A stretch of DNA of 64,000 bases. Source: Gibbsiella quercinecans. Its GTDB lineage: Bacteria > Pseudomonadota > Gammaproteobacteria > Enterobacterales > Enterobacteriaceae. Under the pieces are notes generated by a model, which saw only the letters and a program-made list of their open reading frames with translations, ran no database searches and was not told the DNA's origin. The DNA is taken from contig NZ_CP014136.1 in the NCBI RefSeq assembly GCF_002291425.1, positions 2,666,001 through 2,730,000 on the forward strand, given 5' to 3'. How positions within the stretch are numbered: position 1 is the stretch's first letter; each line of letters opens with the position of its first letter. Both the position numbers and the translations under genes were made by a program. This document shows, piece after piece, positions 20,984 to 32,115 of the stretch.

Positions 20984-23419
20984 ATGAATGCAATTGTGAC
21001 GGCAGGGGCGGAAAGAGGGCGCCAACTGCATAAATTCGGTGGTAGCAGCCTGGCGGATGCTACGTGTTACCGGCGGGTGGCGGGCATTATGGCCGAATAC
21101 AGCCAGCCGGGCGATCTGATGGTGGTTTCGGCCGCCGGCAGCACCACTAACCAATTGATCAGTTGGCTGAAGCTGAGCCAGAGCGATCGTCTTTCCGCCC
21201 ACCAGGTGCAACAGGCATTGCGCCGCTATCACAGTGAGTTGATCGGCAGCTTGCTGCCGCCGGAAATGGCAGAACCGCTGATCGCCGCGTTTATCCACGA
21301 TCTGGAACGCCTGGCCGTGGTGCTGGACGGGCGAATTGACGATGCGGCCTATGCGGAAGTGGTCGGGCATGGGGAAATCTGGTCGGCCCGGCTGATGGCG
21401 GCGCTGCTGAATAAGCTGGACATGCAGGCCGCCTGGCTGGATGCGCGTGACTTCCTGCGCGCAGAGCGCACCGCTCAGCCCCAGGTTGACGAAGCGAGCT
21501 CTTCTCCGCTGTTGCAACAACTGATGGTGCAGTATCCGGGCCAACGCCTGGTCGTCACCGGGTTTATCTCGCGCAACGATGCCGGCGAAACGGTGCTGTT
21601 GGGGCGCAACGGTAGCGACTATTCCGCGACCCAAATCGGTGCGCTGGCCGGGGTGTCGCGCGTGACCATCTGGAGCGATGTGGCCGGTGTTTACAGCGCC
21701 GATCCGCGCAAGGTGAAAGATGCCTGCCTGTTGCCTTTGCTGCGCCTGGATGAAGCCAACGAGCTTGCACGCCTGGCGGCCCCGGTGCTGCATACGCGCA
21801 CGCTGCAGCCGGTTTCCGGCAGCGATATCGATTTGCAACTGCGTTGCAGCTACCAGCCGGAACAAGGTTCCACGCGCATTGAACGCGTGTTGGCTTCCGG
21901 CACCGGTGCGAAAATCGTCACCAGTCATGATGATGTGTGCCTGATTGAACTGACCGTTGCCCCACAGCATGACGTTAAACAGGTGCAGCAGGAGCTCGAT
22001 CGCGTGCTCAAGCGCACCCAGGTTAAACCGTTGGCGGTCGGGCTGCACCCGGATCGCCGCCTGATCCAGCTTTGCTACACCTCGGAAGTGGTGGGCAGCG
22101 CGCTGCGCATCCTGCAGGAAGCCGCCTTGCCGGGCGAGCTGCAACTGCATGAAGGCCTGGCGCTGGTGGCGCTGGTGGGCGCAGGCGTGTGCAACAACCC
22201 GCTGCACAGCCACCGTTTTTATCAGCAGTTGAAAGACCAGCCGGTGGAGTTTATCTGGCAGGCGGAAGACGGCATCAGCCTGGTGGCGGTGCTGCGCCAG
22301 GGGCCAACCGGGCTGTTGATTCAGGGGCTGCACCAAAGCCTGTTCCGCGCCGAAAAACGCATCGGCCTGGTGCTGTTCGGCAAGGGAAATATCGGTTCCC
22401 GTTGGCTGGAGCTGTTTGCGCGCGATCAGGAAAGCATTTCGGCCCGCAGCGGTTTTGAATTCATCCTGGCGGGCGTGGTGGATAGCCGGCGCAGCCTGTT
22501 GAACTATGATGGGCTGGATGCCAGCCGCGCGTTGGCATTTTTTGAAGAAGAAGCGCAGGACCTGGATGAGGAATCGCTGTTCCTGTGGATGCGCGCTCAC
22601 CCGTACGATGATCTGGTGGTGCTGGATGTCACCGCCAGCGAAAATCTGGCGCAGCAGTATCTGGATTTCGCCAGTTACGGTTTCCATGTCATCAGCGCCA
22701 ACAAACTGGCGGGGGCTTCCGGCAGCGATAACTATCGCCAAATTCGCGATGCGTTTGCTAAAACCGGGCGCCACTGGCTGTATAACGCCACCGTTGGCGC
22801 GGGCCTGCCGGTGAACCACGCCGTGCGCGACCTGCGTGATAGCGGCGACAGCATTCTGGCGATCAGCGGTATTTTCTCCGGCACGCTGTCTTGGTTGTTC
22901 CTGCAGTTTGACGGCACCGTGCCGTTCACTGAACTGGTGGATCAGGCATGGCAGCAAGGGCTGACCGAGCCGGATCCGCGGGTCGATCTTTCCGGCCAGG
23001 ATGTGATGCGCAAGCTGGTGATCTTGGCGCGCGAAGCAGGTTACGACATCGAGCCGAGCCAGGTACGGGTTGAATCGCTGGTGCCCGCCAGCGTTGAGCA
23101 GGGCTCCATCGATCAGTTCTTTGAGGACGGGGAAGAGCTTAACCAACAGATGCTGCAGCGTTTTGAAGCGGCCAGCGAAATGGGGCTGGTATTGCGCCAT
23201 GTTGCGCGTTTCGATGCCCACGGCAAAGCGCGTGTCGGCGTGGAAGCCGTGCGCCCGGATCATCCGCTGGCGGCACTGCTGCCCTGTGACAACGTGTTTG
23301 CCATCGAAAGCCGCTGGTACCGTGATAACCCGCTGGTTATCCGCGGCCCGGGGGCTGGGCGCGACGTTACTGCCGGCGCCATTCAGTCAGACCTTAACCG
23401 TTTGGCCCAGTTGCTGTAA
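20984..23419 (+). CDS. metL: Bifunctional aspartate kinase II / homoserine dehydrogenase II
   Basis: Carries out two steps of the aspartate pathway: aspartate to aspartyl phosphate, and aspartate semialdehyde to homoserine. The 811 residues equal the E. coli enzyme (810). The N-terminal kinase domain begins with KFGGSSLADATCYRRVA (about residue 18), has ISRNDAGETVLLGRNGSDYSAT at about 190-211, then an ACT-like region; the dehydrogenase domain starts near residue 460 with the NAD(P) motif VLFGKGNIGSRW. MetL is not feedback-inhibited by threonine or methionine but is repressed through MetJ. A ribosome site (GCGAGGTAAGC) lies over the metB stop. Confidence 0.97.
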   Translation: MNAIVTAGAERGRQLHKFGGSSLADATCYRRVAGIMAEYSQPGDLMVVSAAGSTTNQLISWLKLSQSDRLSAHQVQQALRRYHSELIGSLLPPEMAEPLIAAFIHDLERLAVVLDGRIDDAAYAEVVGHGEIWSARLMAALLNKLDMQAAWLDARDFLRAERTAQPQVDEASSSPLLQQLMVQYPGQRLVVTGFISRNDAGETVLLGRNGSDYSATQIGALAGVSRVTIWSDVAGVYSADPRKVKDACLLPLLRLDEANELARLAAPVLHTRTLQPVSGSDIDLQLRCSYQPEQGSTRIERVLASGTGAKIVTSHDDVCLIELTVAPQHDVKQVQQELDRVLKRTQVKPLAVGLHPDRRLIQLCYTSEVVGSALRILQEAALPGELQLHEGLALVALVGAGVCNNPLHSHRFYQQLKDQPVEFIWQAEDGISLVAVLRQGPTGLLIQGLHQSLFRAEKRIGLVLFGKGNIGSRWLELFARDQESISARSGFEFILAGVVDSRRSLLNYDGLDASRALAFFEEEAQDLDEESLFLWMRAHPYDDLVVLDVTASENLAQQYLDFASYGFHVISANKLAGASGSDNYRQIRDAFAKTGRHWLYNATVGAGLPVNHAVRDLRDSGDSILAISGIFSGTLSWLFLQFDGTVPFTELVDQAWQQGLTEPDPRVDLSGQDVMRKLVILAREAGYDIEPSQVRVESLVPASVEQGSIDQFFEDGEELNQQMLQRFEAASEMGLVLRHVARFDAHGKARVGVEAVRPDHPLAALLPCDNVFAIESRWYRDNPLVIRGPGAGRDVTAGAIQSDLNRLAQLL

Positions 23420-23428
23420 TGCCTCTCT

Positions 23429-23448
23429 GGGCGCCCTCTGTGGCGCCC
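23429..23448 (+). terminator. Terminator-like hairpin after metL
   Basis: A perfect 7-bp stem GGGCGCC/GGCGCCC with a six-base loop lies nine bases past the metL stop. No T-run follows, so it may be a 3'-end stabiliser or a weak terminator. Confidence 0.45.
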
Positions 23449-23576
23449 TGCTGCATCTCGCCGTTCCCTTCTTGCCGGGCATCATGAAATTTTCTCGCGT
23501 GGTTCGTGAGGATAAATCATCGCCTATTCCCGGGTTTCCTGTTGACTGCCTGAGCAATATCCGGCATTTTCTATCT

Positions 23577-24528
<952 letters not shown>

Positions 24529-24551
24529 GTTCATCCCTGCAATTCCCCCGC

Positions 24552-24580
24552 AGCGCTGTGCCATTGGCACGGCGCTTTTT
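24552..24580 (+). terminator. Terminator after metF
   Basis: An 11-bp stem (AGCGCTGTGCC paired with GGCACGGCGCT, one G-T pair) with a three-base loop is followed by TTTT. Confidence 0.9.
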
Positions 24581-24591
24581 GGTTTCTGGGT

Positions 24592-25425
24592 TCAGCCCAA
24601 TGAGATACGGCTGGGTGAGGTGCCAAACAGCTGCCTGAAGGCGTAAATGAATGCCGAAGGCGTGGCGTAGCCAATCGCCAGGGCGACCTCGGTGACGGAC
24701 AACCCCGATCGCAACAACGCCAGCGTGCCCAGCAGGCGCATACGCTGCCGCCACGTGTGATAGGGCAGGCCGGTAGCGCGCAGGAAATGGCGAGAGAAGG
24801 TGCGTGGTGACATGTGCGCTGCACTGGCGGATTGCGCCAGCGTGTGCGGCAACTGCGGCGCTTTCTGGATCGCCAGGCAAACCTCCAAAAGCCTGGGGGC
24901 GGTTGGGAAGGGCAGGTTGAATGGGGCATCGGGCAGCGCCTGCAGTGAATCAAGCAATACGCCTACCTTGCGGCCCTCCGCGCCTTGTTGGTCATAGCAG
25001 ACCGGAAGCTGCGTACACGCATGGTGGATGAAGGCACGAACGAAATCATCCACCTTCACCACCCGCAGACGGCGATCGGCCATGGCGATCGCCGCCCGTT
25101 CGATATACAGGCTTTCCAGCTCCACATCTTCCCCTACCCAGAGACTATGCTCGCACCCCGGCGGTAGCCACATGCCGTAATCCGGGGGTAAGGTCAGTGC
25201 GGTTTCCCCGGCTTGCACCTGCATTAATCCCTTGCGGGCGAATAAGAACTGCCACCAGTGGTGCCGATGGCTTTCGATATGTGTTCCGGCACCAATGTGG
25301 TAGGCGCGCAGATAAACGGGGCGCGGCAATGTCTTCAACGGCGAGGTGGAGGCAAGGCGCCACTCCCGGCGGTTGGATCGTGGCGGCGTAGTGGAAGCAG
25401 GCATTTGGCAGTTAGTCGATGTCAT
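24592..25425 (-). CDS. AraC-family regulator, cupin plus HTH (NimR-like arrangement)
   Basis: A 277-residue transcription factor. The N-terminal half is a cupin effector domain with HIESHRHHWWQFLFARKG (about 48-65) and LPPDYGMWLPPGCEHSLWVG; the C-terminal 100 residues are an AraC double helix-turn-helix (SASAAHMSPRTFSRHFLRATG, and SVTEVALAIGYATPSAFIYAFRQLFG). It is divergent from an MFS transporter with about 73 bases between, so it very likely controls that gene. The arrangement resembles E. coli nimR-nimT, a regulator and exporter for 2-nitroimidazole. The ligand is unknown. The start is uncertain; a Met at residue 8 is an alternative. Confidence 0.85.
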   Translation of the reverse strand: MTSTNCQMPASTTPPRSNRREWRLASTSPLKTLPRPVYLRAYHIGAGTHIESHRHHWWQFLFARKGLMQVQAGETALTLPPDYGMWLPPGCEHSLWVGEDVELESLYIERAAIAMADRRLRVVKVDDFVRAFIHHACTQLPVCYDQQGAEGRKVGVLLDSLQALPDAPFNLPFPTAPRLLEVCLAIQKAPQLPHTLAQSASAAHMSPRTFSRHFLRATGLPYHTWRQRMRLLGTLALLRSGLSVTEVALAIGYATPSAFIYAFRQLFGTSPSRISLG

Positions 25426-25498
25426 TGGGCGATTTGTCGAAAGATTACACCCGATAAGCGCGCTAACCTACTGCCATTTGGGAAAGGGGAAAGTGAGC

Positions 25499-26683
25499 GT
25501 GGTGAAATATTCAACCTTATTGCCGTGGCTGATGGTTTTCGGCGCGGGCCTGTGCCTGCGCACCGGCATTTCATCGCTGGCGCCGGTGCTGGGCGCCATT
25601 CAGGAGCAACTCTTGATTGCCGGCGGCGCGCTTGGGTTGCTGACGGCGGTGCCGGTGATTTGCATGGGGCTGCTCTCCCCATTGGGCTATATCGCCTATC
25701 GTCAGTTTGGCTTGAAGCGCGCGATGCTGCTGGCTTTTGGCATCCTCATTCTGGGGCTTTCCCTGCGCCTGGCGGCGCAGAGTTATGGTGTGCTGCTGTT
25801 GACGGCGGCCCTGGTTGGCATCGGCGATGCCATCATCCGGCCGTTGCTTAGCGGTTTTATCAAGGAAACGTTTCATGATGATAAAGCCCCGGCAGCGATG
25901 GGGTTGTACGCCACCAGTATGGGGGTGGGATCGGCCATTGCCGCCTATGCAACGCCGTTGCTGGCCAACATGGCGGGGGGTTGGCAGGCCGGGCTGGCTT
26001 TCTGGGCGCTCCCCGCCGTTGCCGCCGCCGGCCTGTGGGCGGTTTGGCCTGCTGCGCGTGGGGCGGTAGCATTGCCCGCCGTTGTCACGCACCGGCCGAA
26101 GCGAAGGGTAGTGGTGTGGCTGGCCTTATTTTTCGGCCTGCAGGCTGGGATTAACTATACGGTGGTGGCATGGTTGCCCAGCCTGTATATGGCCTCTGGC
26201 TTTACTCCGCATGCCAGTAGCGCGCTGATTGCGTTGTTTCTGGCGCTGCAAACGGCAACCAGCCTGTTCTTCCCCCTGCTCCTGCGTGGGGCACGGGTGG
26301 GCGTCGTAGGTGCAATGGGGATATTCACCGCGCTGGTTATCGCCGGCACGCTGATGCTGTGGTGGTTGCCGCAAACGGTGTGGGGCGCGGCGGCCCTGCT
26401 TGGGCTGGGCACCGGCGGTCTGTTCCCGCTCGCGCTGCTGCTGCCGCTGGCATTTTCCGCATCAAAACATGAGGCCACGCGCCTGAGCGGCCTGACGCAG
26501 TCCGCGGGTTATCTGTTCGGCGGCATGATGCCATGGATTGCCGGCGCCGCCGCCGATGGCTTTGGCGTGGTATCGGGCGTGGCGGTACTGGCGTTGCTGA
26601 TGGGGCTGGGGTTGATCGCCGTTGTGGTGCTGGTGCGTGCAAGCTATCGCGAAAATAAAACGGCCCTGCAAGCAGGGCCGTAA
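25499..26683 (+). CDS. CynX/NimT-family MFS transporter
   Basis: An inner-membrane transporter of about 394 residues with twelve predicted helices. The N-terminus (LRTGISSLAPVLGAIQEQL, then GLLTAVPVICMGLLSPLGYI) is typical of the CynX/NimT branch of the major facilitator superfamily. I chose the GTG at 25499 because AGGGGA lies eight bases upstream; GTGs at 25493 and 25502 are also possible, and the frame is open further up inside the divergent regulator. Its last codons lie inside a terminator hairpin that serves ppc. The substrate is unknown; cyanate, nitroimidazole-like drugs or an organic anion are possibilities by family only. Confidence 0.8.
   Translation: MVKYSTLLPWLMVFGAGLCLRTGISSLAPVLGAIQEQLLIAGGALGLLTAVPVICMGLLSPLGYIAYRQFGLKRAMLLAFGILILGLSLRLAAQSYGVLLLTAALVGIGDAIIRPLLSGFIKETFHDDKAPAAMGLYATSMGVGSAIAAYATPLLANMAGGWQAGLAFWALPAVAAAGLWAVWPAARGAVALPAVVTHRPKRRVVVWLALFFGLQAGINYTVVAWLPSLYMASGFTPHASSALIALFLALQTATSLFFPLLLRGARVGVVGAMGIFTALVIAGTLMLWWLPQTVWGAAALLGLGTGGLFPLALLLPLAFSASKHEATRLSGLTQSAGYLFGGMMPWIAGAAADGFGVVSGVAVLALLMGLGLIAVVVLVRASYRENKTALQAGP
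26654..26680 (-). terminator. ppc terminator embedded in the transporter 3' end
   Basis: On the minus strand CGGCCCTGC-TTG-CAGGGCCG is followed by TTTTATTTT, 21 bases after the ppc stop. The whole stem is coding sequence for the last residues (ALQAGP) of the convergent transporter. Confidence 0.8.
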
Positions 26684-26700
26684 AAGCAACGCAGTAACGG

Positions 26701-29337
26701 CTAGCCGGTATTGCGCATACCGGCGGCCACGCCGGCGATGGTGACCATCAGCGCCTGTTCCACGTTGGCGTCTGGATGCTCCTGCTGGCGTGAACGATGC
26801 AGCAGTTCGGCCTGCAACACGTTTAACGGGTCGGTATAGACGTTACGCAGCGCGATGGATTCGGCGATCCACGGCAGGTCTTCCATCAGGTGATCGTCAT
26901 TGGTGATGGCCAGCACCACCTTGATGTCGCTTTCCAACTGTTCGCGCAGCTGTTTGCCCAGCGGCCACAGTGTTTTATCCACCAGGCGCTGATCGTAGTA
27001 TTCCGCCAGCCACAGGTCAGCTTTGGCGAACACCATTTCCAGCATGGCGATGCGGGTGGAGAAGAACGGCCAGTCGCGGCACATGGTTTCCAACTGATCC
27101 TGCTTACCGGCTTTCACCGCTTCCTGCAGACCGGCGCCGGCGCCCAGCCAGGCGGGCAGCATCAAACGGTTTTGCGTCCAGGCGAAGATCCACGGAATAG
27201 CACGCAGGCTTTCCACACCGCCGTTCGGGCGGCGTTTGGCTGGGCGTGAACCCAATGGCAGCTTGCCCAGCTCCAGCTCCGGCGTTGCCGCGCGGAAGTA
27301 AGGCACGAAGTCGGGGTTTTCACGCACGTAGCCACGGTACATGTTGCATGAGGTTTCTGACAGCTCGTCCATCAGTTGGCGCCACGCTTTCTTCGGTTCC
27401 GGCGGTGGCAGCAGGTTGGCTTCCAGAATTGCGCCGGTATACAGCGACAGGCTGCTGATGGTGACTTCCGGCAGGCCGAACTTGAAGCGGATCATCTCGC
27501 CCTGTTCGGTAACGCGCAGGCCGCCTTTCAGGCTGCCCGGCGGCTGTGACAGCAGCGCGGCATGCGCCGGCGCGCCGCCGCGGCCGATAGAACCGCCGCG
27601 GCCATGGAACAGCGTCAGCGCTACACCGGCTTTTTCACAGGTTTTGATCAGCGCATCCTGTGCGCGATACTGCGCCCAGGAGGCGGCCATCACGCCAGCG
27701 TCTTTCGCCGAGTCGGAATAGCCAATCATCACCATCTGTTTGCCCTGGATAACGCCACGGTACCAGTCAATGTTCAACAGTTGGGTCATGACGTCGTCGG
27801 CATTGTTCAAATCTTCCAGCGTTTCGAACAGCGGCGCGACCGGCAGGATGAACGGGCAGCCGGCTTCTTTCAGCAGCAGGTGCACGGCCAGCACGTCGGA
27901 AGGCGTACGGGCCATGGAGATGACATAGGCGGCAATGGAGCCTTCCGGGGCTTCGGCAATCACCCGGCAGGTTTCCAGCACTTCGCGCGTCATTTCGCTC
28001 GGTTCCCACTTCAGCGGCACCAACGGGCGTTTGGAGTTCAGTTCGCGGATCAGGAAGGCCTGTTTATCGGCTTCAGACCAGCTTTCATAATCCCCCAGCC
28101 CCAGATAGCGGGTGATTTCGGCGATAGCTTCGGTATGGCAGGTACTTTCCTGGCGCACATCAATGCGCACCAGCGGCACACCGAAGCAGCGCACGCGGCG
28201 CAATGTATCCAGCAGCTGACCATTGGCAATGATGCCCATGCCGCAAGCCTGCAGCGATTGGTAGCAGGCGTACAGCGGTTCCCACAGCTGATCGTTGCGC
28301 TCCAGCAGGTTTTTCGGCGCCAGGATGTTGGTGCCTTTCAGGCGGCCTTCCAGGTACGCCAGGGTATTGGTCAACTGGGCGCGCATCTGCTTCATGATCT
28401 CGCGATACGGTTCCTGCACCTCATCGCCGCCGGCCAGCTTGCGCAGTTCCGGCGTACATTCCGTCATCGATAGTTCAGATACCAGCACCTGGATATCGCG
28501 CAGGAACAGGTCGCAGGCTTTCCAGCGGCTTAGCAGCAGCGCGCGGCGGGTCACTTCGGCGGTGACGTTTGGGTTGCCGTCGCGATCGCCGCCCATCCAC
28601 GAGGTGAAGCGCACCGGCACGGCTTCGACCGGCAGGCTGTAATTAATGGAGTTTTCCAACTGCTCGTTGAATTCGCGCAAAAAGGCGGGCACGCCTTCCC
28701 ACAGGCTGTTTTCCACCACCGCAAACCCCCATTTCGCCTCATCGATCGGCGTTGGGCGGTTTTTGCGGATTTCATCGGTGTGCCAGGCTTGGGCCACCAA
28801 TTGGCGCAGGCGGCGCATGATTTTATTGCGTTCGTAGTCAGCCAGATCGTTGTGATCGAGCTGGCCGAGGCAGGTGTTGACCTCAACCAGTTTATGAATC
28901 AGGGTGCGGCGGGTGATTTCCGTTGGGTGCGCGGTCAGAACCAGTTCGATGGAAAGCTGATCCACGGCATTTTGCAGCTCTTTATTGCTGAGCTTTTTAT
29001 CTTTTAAGCGGGTGAACAGCTTGGCCAGCTCTTCAGGGTTGCTGGCGGCTTCACCGTGCGGCGAAATGCTGTGGTACTGCTCGGCGACGTTGGTCAGATT
29101 GAGGAACTGGCTAAAGGCGCGCGCTACAGGCAGCAGTTCATCGTTGGACAGGTTCTGCAGCGTATTGAGCAGCTCCTGGCGGTGTGCTTCATGGCCTGCA
29201 CGTGAAGATTTGGAAAGCTTACGGATGGTTTCAACGCGATCGAGAATATGCTCACCCAGCGCTTCCTTAATGGTTTCGCCGAGCAGTTTGCCGAGCATAC
29301 TCACATTACCCCGCATTGCCGAATATTGTTCGTTCAT
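26701..29337 (-). CDS. ppc: Phosphoenolpyruvate carboxylase
   Basis: Carboxylates PEP to oxaloacetate, the main anaplerotic reaction on sugars. It is 878 residues (E. coli 883). Catalytic motifs are [13 protein letters not shown] (about residue 136), [13 protein letters not shown] (about 282), [19 protein letters not shown], the glycine loop [16 protein letters not shown] and the C-terminal MRNTG, which is essential for allosteric control. The start [15 protein letters not shown] matches E. coli; fourteen in-frame upstream codons extend into an ERIC-like repeat and are not part of the protein. Confidence 0.98.
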   Translation of the reverse strand: MNEQYSAMRGNVSMLGKLLGETIKEALGEHILDRVETIRKLSKSSRAGHEAHRQELLNTLQNLSNDELLPVARAFSQFLNLTNVAEQYHSISPHGEAASNPEELAKLFTRLKDKKLSNKELQNAVDQLSIELVLTAHPTEITRRTLIHKLVEVNTCLGQLDHNDLADYERNKIMRRLRQLVAQAWHTDEIRKNRPTPIDEAKWGFAVVENSLWEGVPAFLREFNEQLENSINYSLPVEAVPVRFTSWMGGDRDGNPNVTAEVTRRALLLSRWKACDLFLRDIQVLVSELSMTECTPELRKLAGGDEVQEPYREIMKQMRAQLTNTLAYLEGRLKGTNILAPKNLLERNDQLWEPLYACYQSLQACGMGIIANGQLLDTLRRVRCFGVPLVRIDVRQESTCHTEAIAEITRYLGLGDYESWSEADKQAFLIRELNSKRPLVPLKWEPSEMTREVLETCRVIAEAPEGSIAAYVISMARTPSDVLAVHLLLKEAGCPFILPVAPLFETLEDLNNADDVMTQLLNIDWYRGVIQGKQMVMIGYSDSAKDAGVMAASWAQYRAQDALIKTCEKAGVALTLFHGRGGSIGRGGAPAHAALLSQPPGSLKGGLRVTEQGEMIRFKFGLPEVTISSLSLYTGAILEANLLPPPEPKKAWRQLMDELSETSCNMYRGYVRENPDFVPYFRAATPELELGKLPLGSRPAKRRPNGGVESLRAIPWIFAWTQNRLMLPAWLGAGAGLQEAVKAGKQDQLETMCRDWPFFSTRIAMLEMVFAKADLWLAEYYDQRLVDKTLWPLGKQLREQLESDIKVVLAITNDDHLMEDLPWIAESIALRNVYTDPLNVLQAELLHRSRQQEHPDANVEQALMVTIAGVAAGMRNTG

Positions 29338-29360
29338 ATAACCCCTGATCCAGTTTTCTG

Positions 29361-29482
29361 TATACCCTTTATCCTTCAAGTTGTAGCGGTGGTGGCGTTA
29401 TGCCGGAGCCCTGGTGACTTGCAAAACTAAGCGCCCGGGCAACACGTTTGCTGCCTGGCTGCAACTTGGAGGTTATTGGATA
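29361..29482. repeat. ERIC-like palindromic element upstream of ppc
   Basis: A 122-bp stretch with the same outer ends as ERIC (left TATACCCTTTATCCTTCAAG, right complement TATCCAATAACCTCCAAGTT) but without the two ERIC primer sites in the core. It may be a diverged ERIC copy or a related palindromic element. It starts 24 bases upstream of the ppc ATG and so lies in its leader or promoter. Confidence 0.6.
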
Positions 29483-29723
29483 AATGACTTTTCATTTTGT
29501 TTGTAAGTTAATTTCACGTGCCAAGCGAAGATTGCCTGTTTTATCTGGTCACGCTTCTGTCCAACTACCAATTGACACTATTTTTAGCAAAAAAACATCA
29601 AATTCTGCGTATTTTCTGAAATTTAATTACGGCACGCGGGTTATCAGTATGGCTTATCACACCCAGCCAGCGTGCCGAAATCACAAGGGATAATAAACGA
29701 TTACCCCTATCTTTCATCATGAT
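29483..29723. other. AT-rich gap between ppc and argE
   Basis: No gene can be supported. The ppc promoter should lie here on the minus strand but I cannot fix its hexamers. A nested inverted repeat at 29631-29676 (GGCACGC ... GCGTGCC, with GGGT ... ACCC inside) could form at the end of the argE message; no T-run follows it. Confidence 0.4.
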
Positions 29724-30875
29724 TTATTGGTGGCAAAAATGATCGATCAACTGCCCCAGCAGCTTGCGCGTCGGTTCGATAAAGGCGGTATCGATGTATT
29801 CATCCGGCTGGTGCGCCTGGTTGATCGACCCCGGGCCCAACACCAGGGTTGGACAAACGCGCTGTACGAAAGGCGCTTCGGTGCAATAGTTGACCACCTC
29901 GGTGCGCGAACCCAGCAATTTTTCAATTACGGCGACCATTTTGTGATCCGTCGGGCATTCATAGCCGGGGATTGGCGCATGCAGTTCGTCAATGGTCAGG
30001 CGGCCGGGCCAGCGTTCGCTGACCGGCGCCAGTGCGGTGTGCAGCAACTCATTGATATTATCTAACGTCATGCCCGGCAGCGGGCGGATATCCATATGCA
30101 TTTCGCAGCAGGCGCAGATGCGGTTGGCCGCATCGCCGCCGTGGATATAGCCAAAGTTCATGGTGGGGTAAGTCACCGCGAACGACGGGCTGTTGTAGCG
30201 TTCCTGCAGCGTTTTGCGCAGATCGATCAGGTGGCCGATGGCTTCATGCATCAAATCAATGGCGTTTACGCCGCGCGCCGGATCGCTGGAATGGCCGGAC
30301 TGGCCGACGATGCGAATCGCGTTGGAGATATGGCCTTTGTGCGCCCGCACCGGTTGCAGCGAAGTCGGCTCACCGATAATGGCGAAGTCCGGACGAATTT
30401 GGGTGGAGGCGGCAAAATAGCGTGCGCCGGCCATGGAGGTTTCTTCATCCGCCGTCGCCAAAATATACAGCGGTTTATTCAGTTTGGTCACATCAATATC
30501 GCGCAACGCATCTAGAATAAAAGCAAAAAAGCCTTTCATGTCGGCGGTGCCCAGGCCGTACAGCTTGTTGTCGTGTTCTGTCAGGGTGAAGGGATCGCGT
30601 GTCCAGCGGCCATCGTCATAAGGAACCGTGTCGGAGTGCCCGGTCAGCAACAGGCCGCCGCTACCTTCGCCGATGCTTGCCAACAGGTTGAATTTGTTAC
30701 GGGAACCGGGAACCGGCTCAACGTCAACGCGGAAGCCTAAATCGCTGAACCAACCGGCGAGCAAGTTGATTAATGCTTCATTACTTTGATCGAGGGCGCT
30801 ATCGGTGGCGCTGATCGATGGTGTGGCGATCAACGCCCGGTACAGCTCAATAAATGGAGGTAATTTCATCTTCAC
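29724..30875 (-). CDS. argE: Acetylornithine deacetylase (GTG start)
   Basis: Removes the acetyl group from N-acetylornithine to give ornithine. The 383 residues equal E. coli ArgE. Zinc-ligand motifs of the M20 family are present: [11 protein letters not shown] (about residue 80), [13 protein letters not shown] (about 108), and [12 protein letters not shown] with the catalytic Glu. The first codon is GTG at 30875 (M-K-M-K-LPPF, aligned with E. coli MKNKLPPF); an ATG two codons later is possible. It is divergent from argCBGH, and the ARG boxes between them can repress both. Confidence 0.97.
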   Translation of the reverse strand: MKMKLPPFIELYRALIATPSISATDSALDQSNEALINLLAGWFSDLGFRVDVEPVPGSRNKFNLLASIGEGSGGLLLTGHSDTVPYDDGRWTRDPFTLTEHDNKLYGLGTADMKGFFAFILDALRDIDVTKLNKPLYILATADEETSMAGARYFAASTQIRPDFAIIGEPTSLQPVRAHKGHISNAIRIVGQSGHSSDPARGVNAIDLMHEAIGHLIDLRKTLQERYNSPSFAVTYPTMNFGYIHGGDAANRICACCEMHMDIRPLPGMTLDNINELLHTALAPVSERWPGRLTIDELHAPIPGYECPTDHKMVAVIEKLLGSRTEVVNYCTEAPFVQRVCPTLVLGPGSINQAHQPDEYIDTAFIEPTRKLLGQLIDHFCHQ

Positions 30876-30896
30876 TGTTGACAGCCTTTAGTTAGG

Positions 30897-30937
30897 ATAG
30901 TATCAATATTCATGCATTTATTTTGAATAAAAATACA
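30897..30937. promoter_or_regulatory. Pair of ARG boxes between argE and argC
   Basis: Two 18-bp imperfect palindromes near the consensus WNTGAATWWWWATTCANW lie at 30897-30914 (core CAATATTCATG) and 30920-30937 (ATTTTGAATAAAAATACA). The five-base gap gives the roughly 21-bp centre spacing expected of one ArgR hexamer site. It is placed to repress argE and argCBGH together. Confidence 0.8.
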
Positions 30938-31085
30938 GTAAGCTGGAGCGGAAGGGAACCCGATACCCGGATGTTTATAAATCCATCAACGCTCCATCTC
31001 GTGGGTGAACGGCGCAACAACGCGGCCAAGCCCTGTTACCGAGGTCTACACGACCACACTGAAAGTTTAGAAGGTGAAAGGCCAC

Positions 31086-32090
31086 ATGTTGAATACGCTG
31101 ATCGTTGGTGCCAGCGGTTATGCCGGAGCTGAGCTCACGGCTTACCTGAATCGCCACCCACACATGAACATAACCGCTTTAGCGGTTTCAGCGCAAAGTG
31201 CAGATGCAGGAAAGTTGCTTTCCGATTTGCATCCCCAGTTGAAAGGCATCGTCGATCTGCCGCTGCAACCCCTGGTTGACGTCGCGCAAGCGGCCCAGGG
31301 TATCGACGTTGTATTCCTTGCCACCGCTCATGAAGTTAGCCACGACATTGCCCCAGAATTTCTGGCGGCGGGTTGCGTGGTCTTCGATCTGTCCGGCGCG
31401 TTTCGCGTGCAGGACGCTGATTTTTACAGCCAGTATTACGGTTTCAAACACCAGCATGCAGACTGGCTGGCGCAGGCGGTATACGGCCTGGCGGAATGGC
31501 AAGATGAAAAAATCAAACAGGCGCAGCTGATCGCCGTGCCGGGCTGTTACCCCACCGCCGCGCAGCTGGCGTTGAAGCCGCTGATTGACGGCCAACTGCT
31601 GAACCTGGATCAGTGGCCGGTGATTAACGCCACCAGCGGCGTCAGCGGCGCAGGGCGCAAGGCCAGCCTGACCACCAGCCTTTGCGAAGTGAGCCTGCAG
31701 CCCTACGGTATCTTCACTCACCGGCACCAGCCGGAAATCGCTGCGCACCTGGGCGTGCCGGTCATCTTTACCCCGCACTTGGGTAACTTCCCGCGCGGGA
31801 TTCTTGAAACCATCACCTGCCGCCTGCAGGCCGGCGTGACCGCCCAGGACGTGGCGGCGGCTTATCACGCCGCCTACGACGACAAACCTCTGGTGCGGTT
31901 GTACGATAAAGGCGTGCCGGCGTTGAAAGCGGTAGTGGGGCTGCCGTTCTGCGACATCGGCTTTGCCGTGCAGGGCGAGCACCTGATCGCCGTCGCGGTG
32001 GAAGACAACCTGTTGAAAGGCGCGGCAGCCCAGGCGGTGCAATGCCTAAATATCCGTTTTGGGTTCCCTGAAACCCTGTCACTGCTTTAA
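31086..32090 (+). CDS. argC: N-acetyl-gamma-glutamyl-phosphate reductase
   Basis: Reduces N-acetylglutamyl phosphate to the semialdehyde with NADPH. The 334 residues equal E. coli ArgC. The Rossmann motif [11 protein letters not shown] is at residues 7-17 and the catalytic Cys is in [13 protein letters not shown] (about residue 154). The ATG at 31086 ([14 protein letters not shown]) follows AAGGTGAAAGG; an ATG four codons upstream is not conserved. First gene of argCBGH. The leader from the ARG boxes is about 150 bases. Confidence 0.97.
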   Translation: MLNTLIVGASGYAGAELTAYLNRHPHMNITALAVSAQSADAGKLLSDLHPQLKGIVDLPLQPLVDVAQAAQGIDVVFLATAHEVSHDIAPEFLAAGCVVFDLSGAFRVQDADFYSQYYGFKHQHADWLAQAVYGLAEWQDEKIKQAQLIAVPGCYPTAAQLALKPLIDGQLLNLDQWPVINATSGVSGAGRKASLTTSLCEVSLQPYGIFTHRHQPEIAAHLGVPVIFTPHLGNFPRGILETITCRLQAGVTAQDVAAAYHAAYDDKPLVRLYDKGVPALKAVVGLPFCDIGFAVQGEHLIAVAVEDNLLKGAAAQAVQCLNIRFGFPETLSLL

Positions 32091-32115
32091 TGTAAAACTG
32101 CGTGGGATGTGAACC

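Noticed and set aside
20645-23263. An 872-codon minus-strand open frame opposite metB/metL
   Set aside because: It lies opposite two full-length, well-conserved genes. Its composition (rich in Gln, His, Arg, Ala) is that of a codon-bias shadow in GC-rich sequence, with no known domain.
29484-29693. A 69-codon plus-strand frame between ppc and argE
   Set aside because: It is in an AT-rich promoter gap, has no good ribosome site and no recognisable similarity.
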